Positions 1 to 5,511 of a stretch of DNA of 11,659 bases are shown in pieces. Origin of the DNA: Hydrogenophaga sp. (lineage in GTDB: Bacteria > Pseudomonadota > Gammaproteobacteria > Burkholderiales > Burkholderiaceae_C); NCBI GenBank assembly GCA_021154985.1, contig JAJNQE010000077.1:1-11659 (forward strand). Direction: 5' to 3'. The translations under genes were made by a program, and so were the position numbers. The notes under the pieces were generated by a model, which worked only from the letters and a program-made list of their open reading frames with translations, searched no databases and had not been told where the DNA came from. The stretch's first letter is position 1, and every line of letters begins with the position of its first letter.

Positions 1-1139
1 ACGCCCTGCCCCGCAAACGCCGCATCGCCATGCACCAGCACGGGCAGTACCTGTTTGCCCAGGGGATCGCCACGGCGGTCCATGCGGGCGCGCACCGAAC
101 CTTCAACCACGGGATTCACGATTTCCAGGTGCGACGGGTTGAATGCCAGCGAGAGGTGCACCGGGCCGCCAGGGGTTGTCACATCGGAACTGAAGCCTTG
201 GTGGTACTTCACATCGCCGGAAGGCAAGTCTTCGGGCGCGGTGTGGTCGAACTCGGCAAACAGGTCCTTGGGCATCTTGCCCAGGGTGTTGACCAGCACG
301 TTCAGGCGACCGCGGTGAGCCATGCCGATCACGATTTCCTGGATGCCGACCTGACCCGCCTGGCGGATCAGCTCGTCCATGGAGGCGATGAAGCTCTCGC
401 CGCCTTCGAGCGAGAAGCGTTTCTGGCCCACGTACTTTGTGTGCAGGAACCGCTCCAGGCCTTCGGCCGCGGTCAGGCGGTCGAGGATGTGCTTTTTCTT
501 CTCGGTGTTGTACGAAGGCTTCGAGCGCGTGCTCTCCAACCGCTCCTGCCACCAGCGCTTCTGGCTCTGGTCGGTGATGTACATGTACTCGGCGCCGATG
601 GAGCCGCAGTAGGTTTCACGCAGGGCATTGAGCAACTCGCGCAGGGACATCGTCTCCTTGCCGAAGAAGGTGTTGCTCGTGTTGAAAATGGTTTCCAGAT
701 CGGCGTCTGCAAAGCCGTAGAACGCCAGATCGAGTTCGGGAATGTTGTCGCGTTCAGCGCGCTTGAGCGGATCGAGGTCGGCCCAGCGGGCACCCACGTT
801 GCGGTAAGCGGCAATCAGCTGCTGGACGGCAACGCGCTTGCGGCCCAGGTCGGAGTCGGCGCCAGCGGCAATGACGACTTTGGTGCCACCCTGCTTGGCG
901 CGGTCGGCAAAAGCGTTGATGACGGGCTGGTGCGGAACGTCGCGGGCATCAGACCCATCGCCGGCGGGCACGTGTTGCAGTGCATCGAAGTAACTGCGCC
1001 AGTTGTCCGGCACGCTGCCGGGGTTGGCGAGGTAGTTCTCGTACATCTCTTCCACGTACGGCGCGTTGCCGCCGAAGAGGTACGAGTTGGTCTTGTAGGC
1101 AACATAGACGTTGCCCCCATTGGCTTGGGAATCGCTCAT
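1..1139 (-). CDS. sucA: 2-oxoglutarate dehydrogenase E1 component, N-terminal part (runs off left edge)
   Basis: Thiamine-diphosphate E1 subunit of the 2-oxoglutarate dehydrogenase complex, which decarboxylates 2-oxoglutarate and passes the succinyl group to SucB in the cytoplasmic TCA cycle. I translated 379 codons from the ATG at 1139; no stop occurs before the window edge. The family is usually about 930-960 residues, so about 40% is present. Visible family motifs are the N-terminal SYLFGGNAPYVEEMY (19-33), EGGESFIASMDELI (245-258), GMAHRGRLNVL (272-282, with H275), KYHQG (311-315, with H313), the HLSLAFNPSHLEIVNPV stretch (328-344) and HGDAAFAGQG (370-379). H275 and H313 correspond by spacing to the E. 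coli active-site histidines near 260 and 298. The start is supported by GGAGG 11 nt upstream and by the typical N-terminus. sucB and a second lpd would be expected beyond the left edge. Confidence 0.96.
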   Translation of the reverse strand, partial: MSDSQANGGNVYVAYKTNSYLFGGNAPYVEEMYENYLANPGSVPDNWRSYFDALQHVPAGDGSDARDVPHQPVINAFADRAKQGGTKVVIAAGADSDLGRKRVAVQQLIAAYRNVGARWADLDPLKRAERDNIPELDLAFYGFADADLETIFNTSNTFFGKETMSLRELLNALRETYCGSIGAEYMYITDQSQKRWWQERLESTRSKPSYNTEKKKHILDRLTAAEGLERFLHTKYVGQKRFSLEGGESFIASMDELIRQAGQVGIQEIVIGMAHRGRLNVLVNTLGKMPKDLFAEFDHTAPEDLPSGDVKYHQGFSSDVTTPGGPVHLSLAFNPSHLEIVNPVVEGSVRARMDRRGDPLGKQVLPVLVHGDAAFAGQG

Positions 1140-1174
1140 AAATCCGCTGACCTCCGTTTCCCTGCAGGAAACAT
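1136..1174 (-). CDS. Possible 12-codon upstream ORF overlapping the sucA start
   Basis: An ATG at 1174 opens a 12-residue ORF (MFPAGKRRSADL) in a different frame from sucA. Its TGA stop overlaps the sucA ATG as ATGA. It spans the GTTTCC/GGAAAC hairpin and the sucA Shine-Dalgarno, so a ribosome reading it would melt the hairpin and terminate on the sucA start. It has no well-placed ribosome site of its own: AAGG lies about 17 nt upstream, partly inside the GGTT/AACC hairpin. It may be chance; the arrangement is the only support. Confidence 0.2.
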   Translation of the reverse strand: MFPAGKRRSADL

Positions 1175-1237
1175 TAGCTGGTTAGAAAAACCTTCCGCTG
1201 CACGGCTTGACCGTTATGCGGATGCGACAGTGACTGT
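1140..1237 (-). ncRNA. Structured sucA 5' leader, probable sucA RNA motif
   Basis: The minus-strand leader of sucA has four short inverted repeats that could form hairpins: ACAGT-C-ACTGT (1227-1237), ACGG-TCAAG-CCGT (1202-1214), GGTT-TTTCT-AACC (1180-1192) and GTTTCC-TGCAG-GGAAAC (1156-1172). The strand ATCCGC (1218-1223) can pair locally with GCGGA (1194-1198), lengthening the second hairpin. Alternatively it can pair with GCGGAT (1142-1147), just before the ATG, closing a multi-branched structure that contains the Shine-Dalgarno. From established knowledge, a conserved 'sucA' RNA motif has been reported in 5' UTRs of sucA in Burkholderiales; this leader is in the right place in the right kind of organism. 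I cannot align it to that covariance model here, so family membership is inference. The 5' boundary is approximate. Confidence 0.6.
1151..1155 (-). promoter_or_regulatory. Shine-Dalgarno of sucA
   Basis: On the minus strand GGAGG lies 11 nt before the sucA ATG. It directly abuts the 3' side of a perfect 6-bp hairpin at 1156-1172. It therefore fixes the sucA start and sits where leader folding could control ribosome access. Confidence 0.8.
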
Positions 1238-1317
1238 GGAAGGACCTGACTGCAACTCGGGATTGTGCCACCTTGGGCCGCGCGTGAGGAAAAAGGTTTG
1301 GCGACAGCGCGATGACG

Positions 1318-1701
1318 TCAGGATGTCACCCGGGGTGAAAGCCGCTCTGAAGGCGGCACGGCGCTGGGCTCGTCGATCTCGATCGCGATCTGTGTGCACA
1401 CAGTGCGGCACAACATCACCGCCTTTTCGCTCTGCACCCGGTAGATCACCTGAGTGCCGTCCTTGCGCTTGGCCAACACGCCCGAGCGGTAGAGCAGGTT
1501 CAGGTGTTGCGACAGGTTGGGCTGGGTGGTGTCGATCTCTTGCAACAGCTGCGACACCGACTTCTCGCGGTCACACAGCGCGCTGAGGATGCGCAGCCGC
1601 ATGGGGGTGGCCAGCACACCAAAGAGCTCGGCAGCGAGTTCAAAAACCCGCACCCGCTCCACCTGGCCTTCGGATTCGATCATCTTGTCCATGGCACCCA
1701 T
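1318..1701 (-). CDS. ArsR/SmtB-family winged-helix transcriptional regulator
   Basis: Small DNA-binding repressor of the ArsR fold. From the ATG at 1701 it is 127 residues. The recognition region reads LATPMRLRILSAL, then SVSQLLQEIDTTQPNLSQHL (helix-turn-helix, about 48-67), then the wing GVLAKRKDGTQVIYRV. The classic metal motif ELCVCDL of ArsR/CadC is absent. Three cysteines remain: C43 in the helix before the HTH, and C98 and C102 (CRTVC) in the last helix. A thiol or persulfide sensor or an unusual metal site is therefore possible, but the effector is unknown. An upstream in-frame ATG at 1722 would add seven residues. I prefer 1701 because 1722 lies inside the palindromic operator and near the likely transcription start; neither has a strong Shine-Dalgarno, and 1692 is also possible. 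It lies between prpE and sucA, all on one strand; its targets are not shown by the sequence apart from probable autoregulation. Confidence 0.88.
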   Translation of the reverse strand: MGAMDKMIESEGQVERVRVFELAAELFGVLATPMRLRILSALCDREKSVSQLLQEIDTTQPNLSQHLNLLYRSGVLAKRKDGTQVIYRVQSEKAVMLCRTVCTQIAIEIDEPSAVPPSERLSPRVTS

Positions 1702-1715
1702 CGCTCGTGTGAATA

Positions 1716-1734
1716 TAAGCATGGATCATACTTA
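1716..1734. promoter_or_regulatory. Palindromic operator and -10 region of the arsR-family gene
   Basis: The plus strand reads TAAGCATGGATCATACTTA, an 8-3-8 inverted repeat with a single mismatched pair. On the minus strand it contains TATGAT (1725-1730), one base from the -10 consensus; the -35 region is poor. A palindrome of this size over the -10 and at the start of an ArsR gene is the usual arrangement for autorepression. The binding is inferred, the symmetry is seen. Confidence 0.55.
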
Positions 1735-1761
1735 GAAAGCCCGAAAACGACCATGCCGCGA

Positions 1762-1779
1762 CCCGGTCAGCAATCCGGG
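1762..1779 (-). terminator. Weak hairpin downstream of prpE
   Basis: CCCGG and CCGGG arms flank an 8-nt loop 20-37 nt beyond the prpE stop. There is no T-tract after it on the minus strand, so it is not a canonical intrinsic terminator. It is the only inverted repeat I see between prpE and the arsR promoter. Confidence 0.2.
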
Positions 1780-1798
1780 CGGCGGCCCTGCAAGGCCC

Positions 1799-3700
1799 TC
1801 AGGCCAGCAGATCCCGGATCTGCTGCAGCGCAGCCGGGTCGTCCATGGTGGTCAGGTCGCCCGGGTCGCGCCCTTCGCACACGGCCTGGATGGCCCGACG
1901 CAGCAGTTTGCCGCTGCGGGTTTTGGGCAGCACCGAGACAAACCGCACCCGCGCCGGCCGCGCCACCGCGCCGAGTTGTTCGTCCACCAGTTTCATCACC
2001 TCGCCTTCGAGCTTCAGGCGCGAGGCGTCGTCGGTCAGGGTGGCGGCGTCCTTGACCACGGCAAACGCCATGGCCACCTGGCCCTTGAGTTCATCGGCCA
2101 CACCGACCACCGCCACCTCGGCCACACGCGGATGGCTGGAAATGCGTTCTTCGATCTCGCGCGTGCCCAGGCGATGGCCCGCCACGTTGATCACGTCGTC
2201 GGTGCGGCCGAGGATGAAGAAGTAACCGTCCTCGTCCTTGATGCCCCAGTCGAAGGTGCTGTAGACCAGCTTCCCGGGCACGCTGGACCAGTAGGTCTTG
2301 ACGAAGCGCTCATCGTCACGCCACACGGTCTGCATGCACCCGGGCGGCAACGGCCCTTCAATGGCGACCACCCCTTTTTGCCCTGGCTCGGTGAGTTCGG
2401 CGCCGGTCTGGTCGTCGAGCAGCTTCACGTTGTAGCCATACACCGCGCGCCCGGGCGATCCGAACTTGCTGTTGGCCGGCTCAACGCCGTTGCACAGCGA
2501 CAAGATGGGCCAGCCGGTTTCGGTCTGCCAGTAGTTGTCGATGATGGGCTTGCCCAGGGCGTCGGCGATCCATTGCGCGGTCGGTTCGTCCAGCGGTTCG
2601 CCCGCCAGGAACAAGGCCTTGAGGCTGGAAAGGTCGTGGTCCTTGATGAACGAGGCGTCGTACTTCTTGAGCACGCGCACCGCCGTGGGCGCGCTGAACA
2701 TGACGCTGACCTTGTACTTTTCGACCAGCTGCCACCAGATGCCGGCATCGGGCCGGATCGGCAAGCCCTCGTACAAAATGGTGGCCATGCCGGCGATCAG
2801 CGGGCCGTAGACGATGTAGCTGTGGCCCACGACCCACCCGATGTCGCTGGTGGAGAAGTAGGTTTCGCCGGGTTCACCCATGAAAACGTGCTTCATGCTC
2901 GCCGCCAGCGCCACCACATAGCCGCCGGTGTCGCGCTGCACACCTTTGGGTTTGCCGGTGGTGCCGCTGGTGTAGAGCGTGTAGCTCGGGTGGGTGGAGT
3001 CGACCCATTCACACGGCACCACGGTGTTCAAGTGCTGTTCGCGTGCGCTGGCGTAGTCCACGTCGCGCCCGGCCGTGAGCTTCATGGGCGCCAGCCCCCG
3101 GTTGACCATGACCACCTGGGCCGGCTTGTGGCTGGAGAGGCGGATGGCTTCGTCCAGCAGCGGCTTGTATTCCACCACCTTGCCCCCGCGCGAACCGGCG
3201 TCCGCGCTCACGATGACCACAGGCGAAGCGTCTTCGATGCGGCTGGCCAGCGAATGGCTGGCAAAGCCTCCGAACACCACCGAGTGGATGGCGCCGATGC
3301 GCGCACAGGCCAGCATGGCAAAGGTCGCCTCGGGGATCATGGGCATGTATATCAGCACGCGCTCGCCCTTCTTCACCCCCAGGCCGAGCAAGACCGCCGC
3401 CATGCGCTGCACCTCGGCGTGCAGTTCGCGAAAGCTGTAGGTGCGCTCCGCATCGGTCTCGGTGGAAACGAAGATCAGCGCATTCTGGTCGGGCCGGTCT
3501 TTCAGATGCCGGTCCACCGCGTTGTGGCACAGGTTGGTGAGGCCACCTTCAAACCAGCGCGCAAACGGCGGTTTGTCGTGGTTGCAGACCCGGTCAAACG
3601 GCTTTTTCCAATCCACCAGAGCGGCCTGCTCGGTCCAGAAGGCGTCGCGATCTTCGATGGAGCGGCGGTAGAACTCGGCGTAGCCCTGGATGTGGCTCAT
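1799..3700 (-). CDS. prpE: Propionate--CoA ligase (propionyl-CoA synthetase)
   Basis: AMP-forming acyl-CoA synthetase that activates propionate with ATP and CoA through propionyl-AMP; cytoplasmic. The 633 residues match the usual length (E. coli PrpE is about 628). Adenylation signatures are present: YTSGTTGKPKG (243-253), GHSYIVYGPL (about 292), NYWQTETGWP (389-398), GRTDDVI (498-504), the hinge-side GHRLGTREIEERI, and RSGK with the catalytic lysine K598 that is the target of acetylation control in this family. I chose PrpE over Acs because GVQRDTGGYVVAL and VVGHSYIVYGPL follow PrpE rather than acetyl-CoA synthetase; acetate use as a side activity is possible. The start at 3700 has AGGAG (3707-3711) six nt upstream; an in-frame ATG at 3736 lacks this and is rejected. 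No prpB, prpC or prpD lies beside it, so it is not in a methylcitrate operon here. Confidence 0.93.
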   Translation of the reverse strand: MSHIQGYAEFYRRSIEDRDAFWTEQAALVDWKKPFDRVCNHDKPPFARWFEGGLTNLCHNAVDRHLKDRPDQNALIFVSTETDAERTYSFRELHAEVQRMAAVLLGLGVKKGERVLIYMPMIPEATFAMLACARIGAIHSVVFGGFASHSLASRIEDASPVVIVSADAGSRGGKVVEYKPLLDEAIRLSSHKPAQVVMVNRGLAPMKLTAGRDVDYASAREQHLNTVVPCEWVDSTHPSYTLYTSGTTGKPKGVQRDTGGYVVALAASMKHVFMGEPGETYFSTSDIGWVVGHSYIVYGPLIAGMATILYEGLPIRPDAGIWWQLVEKYKVSVMFSAPTAVRVLKKYDASFIKDHDLSSLKALFLAGEPLDEPTAQWIADALGKPIIDNYWQTETGWPILSLCNGVEPANSKFGSPGRAVYGYNVKLLDDQTGAELTEPGQKGVVAIEGPLPPGCMQTVWRDDERFVKTYWSSVPGKLVYSTFDWGIKDEDGYFFILGRTDDVINVAGHRLGTREIEERISSHPRVAEVAVVGVADELKGQVAMAFAVVKDAATLTDDASRLKLEGEVMKLVDEQLGAVARPARVRFVSVLPKTRSGKLLRRAIQAVCEGRDPGDLTTMDDPAALQQIRDLLA

Positions 3701-3747
3701 GGATGTCTCCTGCGGGGTGTGGTCTGGGGTCTGCACTCAAACTGAAT

Positions 3748-3759
3748 TCATAATTATGA
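3748..3759. promoter_or_regulatory. Perfect AT-rich palindrome in the probable prpE promoter
   Basis: TCATAATTATGA is a perfect 12-bp palindrome 48 bp upstream of the prpE ATG. On the minus strand it includes CATAAT, one base from the -10 consensus, with only a poor -35 at the proper distance. It stands out from the GC-rich surroundings. It may be a -10 with an overlapping operator; the regulator is unknown. Confidence 0.4.
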
Positions 3760-3789
3760 GCAGTCGGCTTGCGACAGGCTGACATGCGC

Positions 3790-3824
3790 CGGGAACCCCG
3801 TGCGCATGCCTTGGCATGCCTCAC
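3790..3824 (-). terminator. Two adjacent hairpins at the end of the isochorismatase-like gene
   Basis: GCATGCC-TT-GGCATGC (3804-3819) is a perfect 7-bp inverted repeat. It can be lengthened by GTG/CAC (3800-3802 and 3822-3824) across a small internal loop, overlapping the stop codon of the hydrolase gene. Next to it is CGGG-AAC-CCCG (3790-3800). No T-tract follows on either strand, so this may be a pause or mRNA-stability structure rather than a rho-independent terminator. Confidence 0.35.
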
Positions 3825-4432
3825 TTGATGAGTGCCTGCACGTCGCGGAACAGCGGGTGCTCGGCCGTGCGCAGCCATTCGAAGGCCACCATCTCGGTCG
3901 TCACCAACTCGGCGCCGGCGCTGGCCAGGCGGTCAAACGCCGCGTCGCGGTTGCGCTCGGTGCGCGAACCGCAGGCGTCCGTCACCACCCACACATCGAA
4001 CTCCTGCTCGACCAATTCCAACGCCGTTTGCAGCAGGCACACGTGCGCCTCGCACCCGGCCAGCAACACGGTCTGGCGCTCGGCAGCCGGTGCCGCTGCG
4101 GGCTTTTGCAGGTGCTTGGGCAGGCTGCGGGCGTTGCCACCGCCCTGGGCTGGGCGGGCGGGCGGGCGCAGCCAGTCGCCCAGACCGTCGGACACGGCAC
4201 CAAAGCTCATCTTGGCCAGGGTCTTGCGGCACAGATCGCGCAGCTCTGGCGGGTTGGGTCCCAATTTGTCGGGGTTCTGCTCGGTGCCCCACACCGGCAC
4301 CGCGAGCAACTGGGCCATGCGCGCCAGGCGCACGGCGTTGGCCAGCACCTGCGGCCCTTCAAAAATGGCGGGCATCAGGCGGGCCTGGTAGTCCACCAGC
4401 ACCAGTTGGGAGTCGTCAGCGTCCAGCAGCAT
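3821..4432 (-). CDS. Isochorismatase-fold cysteine hydrolase
   Basis: A 203-residue member of the isochorismatase-like hydrolase family, whose enzymes cleave amides or vinyl ethers with an Asp-Lys-Cys triad. The triad is visible: D14 in LVDYQARLMP, K74 in LAKMSFGA, and C132 in AGCEAHVCLLQTALEL. Between K74 and the C-terminal half lies a low-complexity Pro/Ala/Gly segment (about 89-120) that looks like a loop insertion. There is no signal peptide, so it should be cytoplasmic. The substrate cannot be read from sequence; true isochorismatase activity is unlikely given the absence of siderophore genes nearby, and an amidase or nicotinamidase-like role is equally possible. The start ATG at 4432 places D14 at the usual position, though the ribosome site (GAAAGA) is weak. 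A 120-bp gap with its own promoter-like element separates it from prpE. Confidence 0.87.
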   Translation of the reverse strand: MLLDADDSQLVLVDYQARLMPAIFEGPQVLANAVRLARMAQLLAVPVWGTEQNPDKLGPNPPELRDLCRKTLAKMSFGAVSDGLGDWLRPPARPAQGGGNARSLPKHLQKPAAAPAAERQTVLLAGCEAHVCLLQTALELVEQEFDVWVVTDACGSRTERNRDAAFDRLASAGAELVTTEMVAFEWLRTAEHPLFRDVQALIK

Positions 4433-4510
4433 GCGTGTCTTTCGTGTGTCGTTCAGAACCGGGAAAGCGGCGATTTTCGCAGCGTGGCCCCGGCTTCTGC
4501 AGGCATTGCG

Positions 4511-5245
4511 TCAAAGACCGAACAAATCCGCCTGGTCCAGTCCCCTGGGCGCCGCGTGAGCTCCCGGGTTGAACCGCTCCACCAGGTGCTCCACATAGGC
4601 CGCAAACATCGAGTCGGCGGTCTGCCCGACCCAACCGAGGCGACCGGTGTGCTGCAGCAGCAGCAAGCCCACGCCGTGCGCAAACAGCGCCGTGTTTTCG
4701 CGCAAGGCGACGTCGAGCGACAAGCCCATGGCCTGCAGCGCCGCCTCGCAGGGGCGCAACGCGTCTTGCAGACGCTCATTGAGTTGCTGGTTGAGGTCAC
4801 CGGCCAGTCCGTGGGGCGACAGCCCTTGCACCAGGTAGAAGCCCAGATCGAGGTCGCGCGCGCTCCGGGCGTAGAAGCCGAACCACGCTTGCGCCTTGGA
4901 CATCAGCGTCAACTGGGGTTGTGATTTGAACGAGCGGGCCGCCGCCACCTCGGCATTGAGCCGTTCGAGCGATTCGGCGAGCAAGGCCGCGTAGATGGCC
5001 TCCTTGCTGTCGAAGTAACTGTAGATCGCCCCCGGCGTGTAGCCGGCCCGCCGGGCAATTTCCCGGATGCTGGCACCCTCCACGCCCTTTTCGGCAAACA
5101 CGCTGCGGGCGGCATCCAGCACCAGCGCGCGCCGCGTGTCGGACATGGCGAGCTGGCGCTGCTGGCGCTGCTGCTGCTGGCGCTCCGAGGCTTCGCGCTC
5201 GGTGGCCGACATGACCGGTGTGAGTTCGTGCAGCAGGACTTTCAT
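4511..5245 (-). CDS. TetR-family transcriptional regulator
   Basis: One-component repressor with an N-terminal helix-turn-helix and a C-terminal ligand domain, 244 residues from the ATG at 5245. The TetR signature runs about 37-90: TRRALVLDAARSVFAEKG, then ASIREIARRAGYTPGAIYSY, then FDSKEAIYAAL. The C-terminal domain is helical with no family-specific motif I recognise, so the ligand is unknown. The first 33 residues are an unusual polar tail rich in Gln and Arg (RQQQQRQQRQ, 22-31) encoded by a CTG-type repeat. A later start at M34 (5146) would give a standard-length TetR core, and no start has a clear Shine-Dalgarno, so the N-terminus is uncertain. It is divergent from the NlpC/P60 gene, and the gap holds two palindromes that are likely binding sites. 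The 78-bp gap to the hydrolase gene downstream would allow cotranscription. Confidence 0.9.
   Translation of the reverse strand: MKVLLHELTPVMSATEREASERQQQQRQQRQLAMSDTRRALVLDAARSVFAEKGVEGASIREIARRAGYTPGAIYSYFDSKEAIYAALLAESLERLNAEVAAARSFKSQPQLTLMSKAQAWFGFYARSARDLDLGFYLVQGLSPHGLAGDLNQQLNERLQDALRPCEAALQAMGLSLDVALRENTALFAHGVGLLLLQHTGRLGWVGQTADSMFAAYVEHLVERFNPGAHAAPRGLDQADLFGL
5152..5184. repeat. CTG/GCG trinucleotide-type repeat inside tetR
   Basis: Tandem CTG and CTGGCG units on the plus strand encode the Gln/Arg-rich N-terminal tail of the TetR protein on the minus strand. The units are imperfect. Such tracts can change length by slippage in steps of three without a frameshift. Confidence 0.55.
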
Positions 5246-5262
5246 GGCCGGCAGTTTAGTTC

Positions 5263-5275
5263 AATCACTGTGATT
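5263..5275. promoter_or_regulatory. Palindrome just upstream of tetR
   Basis: AATCAC-T-GTGATT is a perfect 13-bp palindrome ending 18 bp before the first tetR ATG. It is embedded between GTTCAA (5259-5264) and TTGAA (5278-5282), which form a second, wider inverted pair. The position suits autorepression of tetR. Confidence 0.4.
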
Positions 5276-5297
5276 TGTTGAATTTTTTAAACGGCAA

Positions 5298-5326
5298 TTG
5301 AGTTTTTTGAACAACGTTCAATTAAT
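5298..5326 (+). promoter_or_regulatory. Candidate promoter with TTGAAC-N3-GTTCAA operator in its spacer
   Basis: TTGAGT (5298-5303) and ATTAAT (5321-5326) are 17 bp apart on the plus strand, each matching four of six consensus bases. The perfect 6-3-6 palindrome TTGAACAACGTTCAA (5307-5321) fills the spacer, the classic place for a TetR repressor to block RNA polymerase. It would drive the NlpC/P60 gene with a leader of about 180 nt. The palindrome is seen directly; the promoter and the binding are inferred. Confidence 0.45.
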
Positions 5327-5475
5327 TTTCTACGGATGGCTTTTCTGGCAGCCTGAAGTTTGGTTTTTCAGAATGTCAATTTCATGAACGGTCGTCCAAC
5401 GACTCTGCGCGGCAGATGTTCGGTACAACCGACCCAAACACCAACAAAATCAAGCATTTGCAGGTCACTTCTCGC

Positions 5476-5504
5476 TTGACTTGCAAAGGTAACGCCGATA
5501 CCCT
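5476..5504 (+). promoter_or_regulatory. Second, weaker promoter candidate directly upstream of the NlpC/P60 gene
   Basis: TTGACT (5476-5481) is followed after 17 bp by TACCCT (5499-5504), a poor -10. If used, transcription would begin at or within a few bases of the ATG at 5512, giving a nearly leaderless message, which would fit the absence of a Shine-Dalgarno there. Confidence 0.25.
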
Positions 5505-5511
5505 GCGCGGC

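Noticed and set aside
1251..1270. Sigma-54 type promoter (TGGCAC ... TTGCA) upstream of sucA
   Set aside because: The GG and GC dinucleotides are separated by 14 bases instead of the required 10, so it does not fit RpoN spacing.
30..1586. 518-codon plus-strand open frame
   Set aside because: It is antisense to sucA and to the ArsR gene and resembles no protein family. Long mirror frames are expected opposite GC-rich genes.
3701..3736. Alternative prpE start at 3736
   Set aside because: It adds 12 residues that would include the AGGAG site serving the 3700 start.
1976..3745. 589-codon plus-strand open frame
   Set aside because: It is fully antisense to prpE, which has clear catalytic motifs; the frame is a codon-bias shadow.
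3800..4924. 374-codon plus-strand open frame
   Set aside because: It is antisense to the hydrolase and tetR genes, with a Gln/His/Gly-rich shadow composition and no motif.
5336..5356. Six-codon ORF in the tetR-nlpC gap
   Set aside because: It is too short, has no ribosome site and does not overlap the downstream gene.
5416..5511. N-terminal extension of the NlpC/P60 protein from the ATG at 5416
   Set aside because: The 32 added residues place the signal peptide internally, match no domain and have no ribosome site.
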